From contig NZ_CP179727.1 of assembly GCF_047425875.1 (NCBI RefSeq), positions 1,054,001 to 1,118,000 on the forward strand: a stretch of 64,000 nucleotides of DNA. Direction: 5' to 3'. Source of the stretch: Macrococcoides animalis (GTDB lineage: Bacteria; Bacillota; Bacilli; Staphylococcales; Staphylococcaceae). Both the position numbers and the translations under genes were made by a program. Of this stretch, positions 1 to 9,443 are shown one piece after another; positions within the stretch are counted from its first letter, which is position 1, and every line of letters begins with the position of its first letter. The notes beneath the pieces are model-generated. The model saw nothing but the letters and a program-made list of their open reading frames with translations, searched no databases and was not told where the DNA came from.

Positions 1-554
1 CTATGAATTTTCTTGAAATATCTTGCCATGTCATATTCCAGTTGTCCTGCTGATGCGCATGCTCCAACTGTTTTCATCAAACGACCGATATCGTAATACT
101 TAACCATGCCGTTCACATTTTGATTAATCGAGAAACTTTTATTAATAAACACCATCTTACTTTCAACCTTATGACGAGTTCCCATCCATTCAATCAAATA
201 CATTAGCGTTTCATCCATTACCTCAAACTGTCCTTCAGGGTTCTTTAAACTAAAGCCTGCTTTTCTCCAAGTCATCCCTTCATGCACGTATGCACCGTAA
301 TAATTCTTTACATCAAACGCGAATAGCTTTTCTCCGGTTAATATCAAACGATCAACTTCAAACACTTGTCCTTCGAATTCCAAACATATATTAAACAGCT
401 GAATATACTTGTCTTCTACAGGAAATTCTTTTAAAAATTGCAGTTCACCTAAATAACCATAATAACTTCTGTAATAATCTTCACTATATTCGTACTGAAA
501 CAATCGACGTTTCAATATATCTTCTAACACTACCATGCGTGGTGGTTGAATCAT
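1..554 (-). CDS. NERD-domain protein, partial (C-terminus beyond the left edge)
   Basis: An open minus-strand frame starts with ATG at 554 behind a strong GGAGGA ribosome binding site and runs uninterrupted off the left edge, giving about 184 residues. Around residue 90 the translation reads FAFDVKNYYG, which matches the E/D-x-K-x-Y core of the NERD (nuclease-related) domain; the following lines (EGMTW, GQFEV) fit the usual core of that family. NERD proteins are thought to act on nucleic acids but most are uncharacterised. Whether a further domain follows cannot be seen. The gene is divergently placed only with respect to non-coding sequence; the next gene at 649 is on the same strand and ends in its own terminator. 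Confidence 0.75.
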   Translation of the reverse strand, partial: MIQPPRMVVLEDILKRRLFQYEYSEDYYRSYYGYLGELQFLKEFPVEDKYIQLFNICLEFEGQVFEVDRLILTGEKLFAFDVKNYYGAYVHEGMTWRKAGFSLKNPEGQFEVMDETLMYLIEWMGTRHKVESKMVFINKSFSINQNVNGMVKYYDIGRLMKTVGACASAGQLEYDMARYFKKIH

Positions 555-632
555 GTCTGTCCTCCGAAGTTTGATACTCTTTTTATATCAAAATATTGTA
601 AATCATATGTTACAATCATCTAAATTTTCCCT

Positions 633-667
633 AAAAAAAAACACATCACTAAATTGTGAAGTGTTTT
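633..667 (-). terminator. Intrinsic terminator of the Bcr/CflA gene
   Basis: On the minus strand a stem AAAACACTTCAC / GTGATGTGTTTT with a 6-nt loop and one mismatch is followed by a run of T. The hairpin overlaps the stop codon of the transporter gene. Confidence 0.8.
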
Positions 668-1845
668 AAATATTTGATACGTATTAGCTGCGCTAAGACA
701 GTACACACTAATATAATTAACATAAACGGCACTGCTGATGTTTCTCCCATCAAACCAACCAAAGGTGATAACAATCCACCCACTAAAAATTGCATTAATC
801 CTAATATTGATGATGCACTACCTGCACCCTGTTTCTGTACTTGCATGGCAATAGAAAACCCTGTTGTTCCTATCATACTTACTGGCGTGATCAGTAAAAA
901 GAAGCTTATCCACAAACACCACATTGGTAAATGCAAGATTAATACTAAACAAGTCGCAATCATACCTACGAACTGAATCGATTGACCTAATTTCAATATA
1001 TCTACTTCACTCATATTATCAACTAATTTCGCAGTCAATTGACTGAATAGTATCAATCCTATACCGTTAAATGCAAAAAGATAACTGAATTCCTGAGCGT
1101 TCATATCATATATTTTCTGGGTAATAAATGGCGACCCTGAAATATAACTAAATAGTACCCCATAGGTTAATGATTGTAATATAAGTACAGTAACAAATTG
1201 TTTATTTGTCAGCAACATTCTAAAATCATGTATTACAGACTTCAAAGCTCCTTCATGGCGATCTTCTTTTGGTAAACTCTCCTTCAACGTAAAGGACAAC
1301 ACGAACATCATCACGCCATATATCGCTAATATAATAAACACCATTTGCCACGTTGAAATACTTAAAATGACGCCACCTATGACCGGAGCGAGTACTGGTG
1401 CTAATCCATTTACTAGCATTAAAACTGCCATAAACTTAGTTAAATCTTTCCCTTTGTATAAGTCGCTTGAAATCGCGCGTGATAATACCGAACCTGCACC
1501 ACCCGAGAATCCTTGAATAAAACGAAAAGCTACCAACATCTCAATGCTCGTACTGACAGCAGCTAATAATGATGATAAAGCATACACGAGCAACACAATT
1601 GCTAACGGTTTCTTACGACCTGTTATATCACTCAATGGTCCAACAAATATTTGACCTACTGCGAGACCAATCATACATGCCGTTAGACTGAGCTGGGCGT
1701 TAGAAGCTGTTGTATGCAGTTCATCCGCTACACTCGGTAACGCAGGTAAATACATATCAAGCGATAATGGTCCGAATGCTGCCAGTAAACCAAGTACAAT
1801 GACTAATGAAAATCTATTATTCTTATTCTGCTCTATATATCCCAC
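649..1845 (-). CDS. MFS multidrug exporter, Bcr/CflA family
   Basis: Twelve-helix major facilitator of about 398 residues. The N-terminus carries the Bcr/CflA hallmark LSLDMYLPALP in helix 1 and GPLSDITGRKKPL as the MFS loop 2-3 motif (G-x-L-S-D-x-x-G-R-x). The family exports bicyclomycin, chloramphenicol or similar drugs by proton antiport; the substrate here cannot be read from sequence. The longest frame begins with GTG at 1860, but that codon lies inside a GGAGGGG ribosome binding site; GTG at 1845 has correct spacing, so I use it. The gene is divergent from the aldehyde dehydrogenase gene, with about 120 bp between them. Confidence 0.88.
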   Translation of the reverse strand: MGYIEQNKNNRFSLVIVLGLLAAFGPLSLDMYLPALPSVADELHTTASNAQLSLTACMIGLAVGQIFVGPLSDITGRKKPLAIVLLVYALSSLLAAVSTSIEMLVAFRFIQGFSGGAGSVLSRAISSDLYKGKDLTKFMAVLMLVNGLAPVLAPVIGGVILSISTWQMVFIILAIYGVMMFVLSFTLKESLPKEDRHEGALKSVIHDFRMLLTNKQFVTVLILQSLTYGVLFSYISGSPFITQKIYDMNAQEFSYLFAFNGIGLILFSQLTAKLVDNMSEVDILKLGQSIQFVGMIATCLVLILHLPMWCLWISFFLLITPVSMIGTTGFSIAMQVQKQGAGSASSILGLMQFLVGGLLSPLVGLMGETSAVPFMLIILVCTVLAQLIRIKYLKHFTI

Positions 1846-1966
1846 CAATAGCCCCTCCACAATAAATAATAACTAGTATACAATAATTTACAATGCATAT
1901 CACTTGTTTAACTCCATTACTCAAGGGAAAATATAACTATACTATAAATCAGAAAGAGGGATATTT

Positions 1967-3418
1967 ATGACTGAATCAATTAATAATGTAAAAAAAGATT
2001 TATATATTAATGGTGAATGGGTTCAACCAAGTGATTATAAAGAACTTATTAACCCTGCTACAAACCAAGTTATTGCTGATATCGCTCAAGCGACTGAACA
2101 ACACGTTGAAGATGCTATTCAAGCCGCATACAATGCATTCAAGCCATGGAAAGCATTAGAATTAAAAGAACGTACAGCATATTTACACAAAATTGCAGAC
2201 TTATTAGAAGAAAATGCTGACCGTTTAGCTGAAATTATGACAATTGAACAAGGTAAGCCTTTGAAAGAGTCTCGTCTTGAAGTATTGAGTGGCGCTGAAA
2301 GTTTTAGATGGAATGCTGAAGAAGCACGTCGATTGTATGGTGAAACAATTCCGGCTCCTAACGACCATAAATATGAAATCGTTTATGAACCAATCGGAGT
2401 CGTCGGCGCGATTACACCTTGGAACTTCCCTTCAGGTATGATTACACGTAAGATTGCACCCGCACTAGCCGCAGGTAACACTGTTATACTTAAGCCGTCA
2501 GGTGATACACCACTCTCAGCATTAGCAATTTTTGAATTATTTGAGCAAGCAGGACTGCCTAAAGGAGTTGCCAATATCATCATGGGTAGTTCAAAAGAAA
2601 TCGGTGAAGCTTTTACTTCATCTAAACTAGTGAAAAAAATAACTTTCACGGGTTCAACACCCATCGGTAAAGCTTTATATGCTCAATCAGCTGATACATT
2701 AAAGAAAATCTCCCTTGAACTTGGCGGTCACGCTCCATTTATAGTTCATGAAGATGCTGACGTAACAGCTGCAGTTGAAGGTTTAATGGCAGCAAAATTC
2801 CGAAACAACGGTCAAGTATGTATTGCACCTAACAGAATCTTTGTACATGAATCAGTCAAAGCAGATTTCTTATCACAACTGACTGAAAAAGTAGAAGCTC
2901 TTAAAGTGGGTAATGGATTAGAAGAAAATACAAACGTAGGTCCTTTAATTCGTGAAGATGCGATTGATAAAATTAAAAAGCAAATTGTCAATGCTACCGA
3001 TAAAGGAGCAACACTCGTTACAGGTGGGCACCGCTTAAAGGGTGAAGAATACGATAAAGGATTTTTCTTCCAGCCTACGATTTTAGATCATGTAAATATG
3101 ACAATGGATATTTTCTATGAAGAAACATTTGGTCCTGTGATACCTATCATAACTTTTACATCATTAGATGAAGCCATTGAAATGGCCAATGATAGTGAAT
3201 ATGGTCTTGCAAGTTATGCCTATGCCAAGGATGGTTCAGCTATCAATAAACTTGGCCGTTCACTTGAATATGGTATGGTAGGTATTAATTCTGTAGCAAT
3301 ATCTAATCCAGAGACACCATTTGGTGGTGTAAAACAATCTGGCTTCGGCAGAGAGAATTCTCACTTAGGTATAAAAGAATATGTCACTGCTAAATTTGTT
3401 AATACAAAGTTTGAATAA
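1967..3418 (+). CDS. gabD: NAD(P)-dependent aldehyde dehydrogenase, succinate-semialdehyde type
   Basis: A 483-residue aldehyde dehydrogenase oxidising an aldehyde to the acid in the cytosol. Visible landmarks are TPWNFP (cofactor and substrate region), FTGSTPIGK (NAD(P)-binding loop), ELGGHAPFIV with the general base Glu251, and NNGQVC with the nucleophile Cys285; the 34-residue spacing is normal. Length and ELGG/NNGQVC context fit the succinate-semialdehyde dehydrogenase branch, but no GABA transaminase is nearby, so the physiological aldehyde is uncertain. ATG follows an AGAGGG ribosome binding site. It stands alone, closed by a terminator at 3427. Confidence 0.8.
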   Translation: MTESINNVKKDLYINGEWVQPSDYKELINPATNQVIADIAQATEQHVEDAIQAAYNAFKPWKALELKERTAYLHKIADLLEENADRLAEIMTIEQGKPLKESRLEVLSGAESFRWNAEEARRLYGETIPAPNDHKYEIVYEPIGVVGAITPWNFPSGMITRKIAPALAAGNTVILKPSGDTPLSALAIFELFEQAGLPKGVANIIMGSSKEIGEAFTSSKLVKKITFTGSTPIGKALYAQSADTLKKISLELGGHAPFIVHEDADVTAAVEGLMAAKFRNNGQVCIAPNRIFVHESVKADFLSQLTEKVEALKVGNGLEENTNVGPLIREDAIDKIKKQIVNATDKGATLVTGGHRLKGEEYDKGFFFQPTILDHVNMTMDIFYEETFGPVIPIITFTSLDEAIEMANDSEYGLASYAYAKDGSAINKLGRSLEYGMVGINSVAISNPETPFGGVKQSGFGRENSHLGIKEYVTAKFVNTKFE

Positions 3419-3426
3419 TATATTTA

Positions 3427-3453
3427 AAGAGCTGTCACTGACGGCTCTTTTTT
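3427..3453 (+). terminator. Intrinsic terminator after the aldehyde dehydrogenase gene
   Basis: Stem AAGAGCTGTC / GACGGCTCTT (one G-U pair), loop ACT, followed by TTTTTT. Confidence 0.85.
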
Positions 3454-3487
3454 ATGTGCTGTCAATTTAACAATATAATTTATTATG

Positions 3488-3538
3488 TTTACAATCCTCT
3501 CTATTTCCACTATACTAATAAAGTTAGCTTTACTAACT
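3488..3538 (+). promoter_or_regulatory. Promoter and probable MarR operator
   Basis: A TTTACA -35 (3488-3493) is separated by 17 bp from a TATACT -10 (3511-3516). Immediately downstream, over the expected start point, lies an inverted repeat AGTTAG-CTTTA-CTAACT (3522-3538). This is the usual layout for autorepression by the MarR protein encoded just downstream; the link is inferred. Confidence 0.65.
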
Positions 3539-3559
3539 ATTAAGAAAGAGTGAATAATA

Positions 3560-4003
3560 ATGACTGAATCCGCCCAGCTTTTTGATTATATTGTGAATAT
3601 TCGCAGACAGTATTTAGACCTAATGAATAAAAAACTATCCACCTTTCAACTTTCATCTGCCCAGTGGTTAGTCCTAAAGATTATCGTGCAGCATGCTCCT
3701 GATAGCATTACCCTTGTCGAAATATCTAAATTACGTCATATTGAAAAACCTACTGCGACAAAACTCATTCAATATCTCCTGGAACATCAATTTATTGAAA
3801 CACATCCTGGTACTGACAAACGAAAAAAAAAGTTATTACCTACTCCTAAAGGTATCACAACATATCAAGAAGTTATGAATATGGTTCATGATACGCAAGA
3901 CTCACTTACTACATCAATTTCAAACGACACAATTAAACAAATCAATAGTGACCTCGCAAAGTTATACAATAATTTACTAACTCTAAAAGAAAAGGAAGAT
4001 TAA
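3560..4003 (+). CDS. MarR-family transcriptional regulator
   Basis: A 147-residue winged-helix regulator. The central part (LVEISKLRHIEKPTATKLIQ, about residues 55-75) is the helix-turn-helix, followed by a wing containing DKRKKKLLPTPKG, the D-x-R-x(4)-L-T motif of MarR proteins. It starts ATG behind an AAAGAGTGA site and is followed after one base by an MFS gene, so both form one operon. The usual logic is that ligand binding relieves repression of the exporter; the inverted repeat at 3522-3538 is the likely operator. Confidence 0.87.
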   Translation: MTESAQLFDYIVNIRRQYLDLMNKKLSTFQLSSAQWLVLKIIVQHAPDSITLVEISKLRHIEKPTATKLIQYLLEHQFIETHPGTDKRKKKLLPTPKGITTYQEVMNMVHDTQDSLTTSISNDTIKQINSDLAKLYNNLLTLKEKED

Positions 4004-4004
4004 T

Positions 4005-5180
4005 TTGGAACAAGACAAACTATGGACCAAACGCTTTATTATGGTCTCTTTAATTAATTTTATTATTATGTTATCAATGTTTTTATTACTGGTTACAATC
4101 AGCACATTTGCTGTAGAGGAATATCATGTTTCTACTAGTACAGCAGGACTCGTTTCTGGAATATTTATCGTAGGAAGTTTATTCGGAAGATTTTGGGCAG
4201 GAAAAAATATAGATTTCCTAGGTCAAAAGAAGATACTCGTTATTGGAACTGTTATATTTGCCATCACAACAGCCTTATATTTTGCTGCATTAAATCTCCC
4301 AATATTACTTGCAGTACGTTTCTTTAATGGCATGGGGTGTGGTATCGCTTCAACTGCCACAGGAACAATTGCCGCATATATTACACCAATGAAACGCCGC
4401 GGAGAAGGTATAAGTTACTTTAGTATGAGCGCTGTAATGGCCACCGCCGTTGGACCATTCTTAGGTATGTTTTTATTACAATTTATTACGTTTCGCCAAT
4501 TATTTATTTTTTGTTTAGTTTTGGCTATTGCAGCATGCTGTATGTTACCAATGATTACTGTATCCCACACATTCCGTAAATCGAAATCAGAAGCACCAAA
4601 AGGAATTCGTATTACGGATTACATCGACTTAAATGCTGTACCCATCGGAATAGTAGTATTACTATGTTGTGGAGCATATTCAAGTGTATTAAGCTTTATC
4701 TCATTCTTTACAAAAGAAAACGACTTAGTCACAGCAGGTAGTTTCTTCTTCTTAGTATATGCAATAATCGTATTATTATCTCGACCAATCACTGGTAAAT
4801 TGATGGATAATAAAGGGGCAAATACTGTAATGTTTCCTGCACTTATTAGCTTTGTATTAGGATTATTCACTTTAAGTATGACACACAATGCAATTACTTT
4901 ATTATTAAGTGCAGTTTTCTTAGGATTTGGTTATGGAAATTTCCAATCTATCGCACAAGCAATTGCTGTTAAAGTTACTGATCACGAAAAAATGGGACTT
5001 GCAACTAGTACCTATTTTATCTTCTTAGACTTTGCATTAGGATTTGGTCCATATATCCTTGGATTATTCATTCCGACACTTGGTATGCATGGGTTATATC
5101 GTGCAATGAGTGTTGTAGTAATTATCGGCTTAATAGCATATATCTTTCTACATGGTAAAAAAGCACATTTATACGATTAA
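4005..5180 (+). CDS. MFS transporter linked to MarR regulator
   Basis: A 391-residue integral membrane protein with about 12 hydrophobic segments. Loop 2-3 reads GRFWAGKNIDFLGQKK, a variant of the MFS motif A, and helix 5 carries the GPFLGMF stretch seen in drug/proton antiporters. It starts at TTG 4005, preceded by AGGAAG at the end of marR. The overall pattern resembles the sugar/drug exporter group of the family (AraJ or YwoG type). The co-transcribed MarR suggests export of a toxic compound, but the substrate is unknown. Confidence 0.82.
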   Translation: MEQDKLWTKRFIMVSLINFIIMLSMFLLLVTISTFAVEEYHVSTSTAGLVSGIFIVGSLFGRFWAGKNIDFLGQKKILVIGTVIFAITTALYFAALNLPILLAVRFFNGMGCGIASTATGTIAAYITPMKRRGEGISYFSMSAVMATAVGPFLGMFLLQFITFRQLFIFCLVLAIAACCMLPMITVSHTFRKSKSEAPKGIRITDYIDLNAVPIGIVVLLCCGAYSSVLSFISFFTKENDLVTAGSFFFLVYAIIVLLSRPITGKLMDNKGANTVMFPALISFVLGLFTLSMTHNAITLLLSAVFLGFGYGNFQSIAQAIAVKVTDHEKMGLATSTYFIFLDFALGFGPYILGLFIPTLGMHGLYRAMSVVVIIGLIAYIFLHGKKAHLYD

Positions 5181-5204
5181 AAACTGCCAATTCGGCGGTT
5201 TTTA
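5179..5204 (+). terminator. Intrinsic terminator of the marR-MFS operon
   Basis: Stem AAAACTGCC / GGCGGTTTT with one G-U pair and loop AATTC, followed by further T residues. Confidence 0.8.
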
Positions 5205-5270
5205 TTTTGCTTTTATAGTTTTTTTATTGCAAAATAGAAAGTACGTAAAAATTATATGGATGTGAAAAAT

Positions 5271-6305
5271 TTGAACATATTTTTAACAGGTGCTACTGGC
5301 TTTGTTGGGGCACAACTCATCAATAACTTGCTTGAAAACAAATCAAACGAACTTTATATTTTATACCGCGATGAATATCGTAAAAGCAAACTGATCACAG
5401 AAGACAATCAAGACAAGCTACACTTCATAAAAGGTGACATCACCTTACCTGACTTCGGTGTAGATGCTGAAACATTAGCACAACTACCTACAATGGATTA
5501 CTTCTACCATCTTGCTGCACTCGTTAAGTTTGATGAAGAACTAAGAGAAGATTTATTCAAGATAAACTACGAAGGAACGAAGCATGCATTGGACTTTGCT
5601 GAAAAAATTAACTCAAATCATTTTCTTTATGTTTCTACAGCCTATACAGTCGGTGTAAATGAAGATGCAAAAGAAGTATTACATGACATTAATGTTAAAA
5701 CGAACAATCCTTACGAGGAAAGTAAAGTAAAAGCAGAATACTTAGTTGCGGCATCAACTATGAAAACATCAATCTTACGCCCAGCTATCATCATTGGTGA
5801 TTCAGTTACTGGTGAAGCTGACTCCAAATTTACGATGTACGGTTTTATGAAAGCATTAAAAGTATTCAAACGTAAGATGGACCGTAATCCTGAAAGCGAA
5901 AATATTACGTACCGATTATTTATTGATAACAACTGTACTTCTAACCTTGTTCCTGTAGATTATGTGGTACGTGTGCTGACACGCGCAATTCCACATGCCG
6001 AAGATAAGAAAATTTATCATATTACAAATAATGAACCACCTGAAAACTTAGATATTCTAGCAATTATTAAAAAATACTTAAATTTCAAACAACTTACTGT
6101 TGCACCAACTAGTGCACAAAGTTCTATGAATGATCAAGAAGCCATCTTGAATGGCTACATTGATGTCTTTGAACCATACTTTAAAAAATCGGTGGTGTTT
6201 GATGAAACAAACACTAAAGCGATGCTTTCAAAAACAGGTGAAGATACTTTAAAACTAACACCTCATCAACTTGATCATATTATACAAGTATTCTTTAAAT
6301 CATAA
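5271..6305 (+). CDS. Extended short-chain dehydrogenase/reductase-like protein (thioester-reductase or epimerase type)
   Basis: NAD(P)-binding Rossmann protein beginning NIFLTGATGFVGAQL, with the T-G-x-x-G-x-x-G nucleotide motif at the N-terminus. Further on are STAYTVG and a Y-x(3)-K pair (PYEESKVKAEYL), the catalytic Ser/Tyr/Lys of extended SDRs. The fold resembles the male-sterility/thioester-reductase group, which acts on fatty acyl or sugar-nucleotide substrates; substrate unknown. An ATG exists at 5256 but has no ribosome binding site, whereas TTG 5271 follows GGATGTGA at correct spacing and gives the canonical SDR N-terminus, so I prefer it (344 residues). It is convergent with the desaturase gene. 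Confidence 0.75.
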   Translation: MNIFLTGATGFVGAQLINNLLENKSNELYILYRDEYRKSKLITEDNQDKLHFIKGDITLPDFGVDAETLAQLPTMDYFYHLAALVKFDEELREDLFKINYEGTKHALDFAEKINSNHFLYVSTAYTVGVNEDAKEVLHDINVKTNNPYEESKVKAEYLVAASTMKTSILRPAIIIGDSVTGEADSKFTMYGFMKALKVFKRKMDRNPESENITYRLFIDNNCTSNLVPVDYVVRVLTRAIPHAEDKKIYHITNNEPPENLDILAIIKKYLNFKQLTVAPTSAQSSMNDQEAILNGYIDVFEPYFKKSVVFDETNTKAMLSKTGEDTLKLTPHQLDHIIQVFFKS

Positions 6306-6339
6306 AAAGAGATTTGGCCAATAAGCCAAATCTCTTTTT
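6304..6339. terminator. Bidirectional terminator between SDR and desaturase genes
   Basis: A perfect 15-bp stem AAAAAGAGATTTGGC / GCCAAATCTCTTTTT with a 6-nt loop; A and T runs on both sides serve the two convergent genes. Confidence 0.9.
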
Positions 6340-6342
6340 AAT

Positions 6343-7356
6343 TTATATCGTTTTCTTTTTCGCATAGTTTTGATAATATTCTTTGAAAGTAATGAACACT
6401 TTCTTTTTCTCATCATATAATTTATAACGAATTGATTCTAAACTTGTTTTTAACGTAATAGTCGTTGCATGCTGTAATGGTGGTGTTTCTTCATGTGCTT
6501 TTTCTAAATAATAGTTTGGAATTCTAGGGCTTAAGTGATGCACATGATGGAATCCGATATTACCTGTTAGCCATTGTAATAATTTCGGTAACTTATAATA
6601 TGAACTACCCTCAACCGCCGCTTTAACATAATCCCACTCTGAATTTTCTTCGAAGTATGATTCTTCAAACGTATGTTGAATATAGAACATCCAAATCCCT
6701 AACATCCCTCCGACAAATAATATCGGAATAAATACTGCCGCAAACATACCTAAACCAAAGAAGTAAATGATTGCACCATAAACGACAACAATCGCTAAAT
6801 TGTGTAACCAAGTATTCATACGTTCCTTTTGTCTTGCATCTTTACGATTGAATCGATTCGAAATAAATAATAAGTAAATCGGTCCTAATACAAACATCAC
6901 AAATGGATTACGATATAAACGATAAGTGATTTGAGTCTTCTTATCGGCTGCTTCATATTCTTCAATCGTCATCATCCAAATGTCACCGACACCTTTTTTA
7001 TCTAAATTACCACTCGTTGCATGATGAATATTATGCTCTCTTCTCCATTGTTGATATGGAAACAACGTTAAAAATCCTGTGAAATTCCCTAGACGGTCAT
7101 TCCACTTCTTATTCTTAAAGAAAGAGCCATGACAACAATCGTGAAAAATAATAAAACTTCTCACTAAGAAGAATGCACCGACCACACCTAAAGCAATAGA
7201 AATAAACGGTGTGATTTTGTACGCTAACATCCCCAATACAATACACAAAATATACGGTACGAGTGTATTAAAGATTTGTATGATACTAATCTGAAGTTCA
7301 GACTTCTCGTAAGGCTTGATTGCTTTTCTTAACATTAACTTTTTATCCCTTTCCAT
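6343..7356 (-). CDS. Membrane fatty acid (acyl-lipid) desaturase
   Basis: A 337-residue di-iron membrane desaturase. The three histidine boxes are present: HDCCH (about residue 72), HNIHH (about 107) and HHVHH (about 268), with hydrophobic segments before and between them. Such enzymes introduce a double bond into membrane acyl chains using oxygen and reduced ferredoxin or flavodoxin, adjusting fluidity. No DesKR-type two-component pair adjoins it. ATG follows GAGGTGACCT. The upstream leader is about 80 nt with no confident promoter. Confidence 0.88.
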   Translation of the reverse strand: MERDKKLMLRKAIKPYEKSELQISIIQIFNTLVPYILCIVLGMLAYKITPFISIALGVVGAFFLVRSFIIFHDCCHGSFFKNKKWNDRLGNFTGFLTLFPYQQWRREHNIHHATSGNLDKKGVGDIWMMTIEEYEAADKKTQITYRLYRNPFVMFVLGPIYLLFISNRFNRKDARQKERMNTWLHNLAIVVVYGAIIYFFGLGMFAAVFIPILFVGGMLGIWMFYIQHTFEESYFEENSEWDYVKAAVEGSSYYKLPKLLQWLTGNIGFHHVHHLSPRIPNYYLEKAHEETPPLQHATTITLKTSLESIRYKLYDEKKKVFITFKEYYQNYAKKKTI

Positions 7357-7459
7357 AGGTCACCTCTTAATAAAATAATAATGAAGCCAGTATTCCCTAA
7401 TCAGTTACAAAAAGTATTTACTCTCCTATTATAAACGTTTAATTCAAATAATAAAACAT

Positions 7460-7501
7460 AAAAAATAGTACCTAGTCCTAAAATCAGACCAAATACTATT
7501 T
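7460..7501 (-). terminator. Terminator of the moeA-to-moaA operon
   Basis: Minus-strand stem of 15 pairs (8-bp perfect outer arm AAATAGTA / TACTATTT, inner part with G-U pairs), 9-nt loop, then TTTTTT. It lies downstream of moaA. Confidence 0.75.
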
Positions 7502-7580
7502 CACTATTATTTAAAACACCTCGGAAGTTATATAATCAATATACATATAAATTTATTGCTATACTAATATAGAAATATTT

Positions 7581-8591
7581 TTATCCTCCAATGTAATTCA
7601 TATTAATTTTCTTTTTCTTTCGATTCTTCACTGTTTCTTCCGTTCGTTCATCAGAATATCGGTCAATTCTATTGTTCCATAAATTTGTTAACTGTTCTTC
7701 TAAAGCTTCATCACTCACGCCGCTACGCATAAACGTCTTGATATCATAACCATCAGTCGCAAATAGGCAACCAAATATTTTACCATCAGAACTTAAACGC
7801 GAACGTGTGCAACTTGAACAAAATGATTCAGACACACTCGTTATGAATCCTAACTTTGCACCATTATCATGTGTATAGTATTTGGCAACTTCACCGAAAT
7901 ATTCAGGTGATTCTGGTAAAATATCAAACTTTTCCGAAATAATTTCAATCATTTCTTTTTTTGAAATAACTTTATCAAAGTTCCATCCGTTATCATTACC
8001 AACATCCATAAATTCAATAAAGCGTAATGTTATCATTTTATCTTTAAAATATTGAACCATCGGAATCATTTGATTATCATTCAACCCTTTTTGAATGACC
8101 ATATTCATTTTTACTTCTAGACCAACTGACACGGCATAATCGATTTGTTCTAAAATTTGTGTTGCTTTAATACCACGTCCATTAATCTCTTCAAAGGATT
8201 CATCTAATGCATCTAGCGACACATTAATTCGGCGTAATCCCGCATCATATAATGCTTGTCCATGCTTTTTTAATAACAATCCGTTCGTTGTCAGTCCTAT
8301 ATCTTCAATACCTTCGATTCTATTAAGTTCAGCAATTAAATCAGGTAAGTCACGGCGTAATAATGGTTCCCCACCAGTAATACGAATCTTTTTCACTCCA
8401 AGTTTGGCATATGCTTTTGACAATCGAACAAGTTCTTCGAAGGACAGTAATTGATCTTTCGGTAAGAAAACATAGTCATCACCAAATATTTCTTTTGGCA
8501 TACAATATGTACATCTAAAGTTACAACGATCCGTTACTGAAATTCTAAGGTCACGGATTGGGCGTCCTAATTTATCTGTTATATGTCCCAT
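7581..8591 (-). CDS. moaA: GTP 3',8-cyclase MoaA (radical SAM)
   Basis: First enzyme of molybdenum cofactor synthesis, rearranging GTP to 3',8-cyclo-GTP. The N-terminal radical SAM motif is CNFRCTYC and the C-terminal cluster site is CSSCTRSRLSSDGKIFGC; the chain ends in the conserved Gly-Gly (NYIGG) needed for activity. The ATG at 8591 follows GGAG with 8-nt spacing; a GTG nine bases earlier sits within that site. It overlaps mobA by 20 bp and is the last gene of a six-gene Moco operon. Confidence 0.95.
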   Translation of the reverse strand: MGHITDKLGRPIRDLRISVTDRCNFRCTYCMPKEIFGDDYVFLPKDQLLSFEELVRLSKAYAKLGVKKIRITGGEPLLRRDLPDLIAELNRIEGIEDIGLTTNGLLLKKHGQALYDAGLRRINVSLDALDESFEEINGRGIKATQILEQIDYAVSVGLEVKMNMVIQKGLNDNQMIPMVQYFKDKMITLRFIEFMDVGNDNGWNFDKVISKKEMIEIISEKFDILPESPEYFGEVAKYYTHDNGAKLGFITSVSESFCSSCTRSRLSSDGKIFGCLFATDGYDIKTFMRSGVSDEALEEQLTNLWNNRIDRYSDERTEETVKNRKKKKINMNYIGG

Positions 8592-9204
8592 AATATCCAC
8601 TCCTTATATTTAAGACACGATTCAAATCTTCTTTAGTATTTATATTTTCATGCCAAAATGGCGTACTATTAATGCGATTAATATGAATTAATGTCGTATT
8701 TTCTTCTGTTAAAGCTTTTAATGCAAGATTGCCTGAATCGAGTGACTGTTTTACAAGCGGTATTAAATGATATCGATAAACTGCTATTGTACGATGTATT
8801 TGTTTATTATCACGGTAAACAATTGCATCATTCTTAGCATGTATCCCAGCCATTTTAATTAAATAACGTATCGCAACCGGTGTGATGAAGGGTGTATCAA
8901 CTGAAATCACACAATAATCTTCATTTGGTACTGCATGCATGACAGCATAGATTCCAGACAACGGACCACATTCTTTGTAAGATACCTCATCAACAATCAC
9001 TTCAATTTTTAAACCGCGTAATTGAATGTCGTCTATGAAGTATTGTGATAACATTTTATTTGAGCTGAGTAAAATACGTTCTATACCACTCTCAATCATT
9101 GCATGATAAATATGTTCATAAAACGGTTTATCATCCAAAGGATAAAATGATTTATGACTACCAAAGCGTGACGACTTACCTCCTGCTAAAATAACTCCAA
9201 TCAT
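8572..9204 (-). CDS. mobA: Molybdenum cofactor guanylyltransferase MobA
   Basis: Transfers GMP from GTP to Mo-molybdopterin to give the guanine dinucleotide form used by NarG-type enzymes. The N-terminus MIGVILAGGKSSRFGSHK is the nucleotidyltransferase signature (L-A-G-G-x-S-x-R-x-G-x-x-K). The 210 residues match the normal size. The start codon directly follows the moaD stop, and the 3' end overlaps moaA. Confidence 0.92.
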   Translation of the reverse strand: MIGVILAGGKSSRFGSHKSFYPLDDKPFYEHIYHAMIESGIERILLSSNKMLSQYFIDDIQLRGLKIEVIVDEVSYKECGPLSGIYAVMHAVPNEDYCVISVDTPFITPVAIRYLIKMAGIHAKNDAIVYRDNKQIHRTIAVYRYHLIPLVKQSLDSGNLALKALTEENTTLIHINRINSTPFWHENINTKEDLNRVLNIRSGYYGTYNR

Positions 9205-9438
9205 TTAACCACCACTAACTGGAGGAATAAGTGCTACAACATCTGTGTTGTGAATGGTTTCATCATCTTTAACAAACTCTTCATTCACTGCAATTTGATA
9301 CGATTCTCCTTGAATGTTCGGGTATGTTTTCCCTAAATGCGATTTCAATTCAGCAACAGTTATCGGTTCACTGAACATAAACTCATCTTGAGAACGATTT
9401 ACCTTTGATTTAATATGTGCAAAATATAATATTTTCAT
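9205..9438 (-). CDS. moaD: Molybdopterin synthase small subunit MoaD
   Basis: A 77-residue ubiquitin-like sulfur carrier beginning MKILYFAHIK and ending PPVSGG; the terminal Gly-Gly is adenylated by MoeB and thiocarboxylated. A longer open frame upstream is only the overlap with moaE; the ATG at 9438 has an AAAGGGTGAT ribosome binding site in the 5 bp after the moaE stop. It works as a heterotetramer with MoaE. Confidence 0.92.
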   Translation of the reverse strand: MKILYFAHIKSKVNRSQDEFMFSEPITVAELKSHLGKTYPNIQGESYQIAVNEEFVKDDETIHNTDVVALIPPVSGG

Positions 9439-9443
9439 ATTTA

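Noticed and set aside
656..976. Plus-strand open frame opposite the Bcr/CflA gene
   Set aside because: Antisense shadow of a clear coding sequence, with no ribosome binding site or recognisable domain. The same applies to the other open frames lying opposite or within longer genes.
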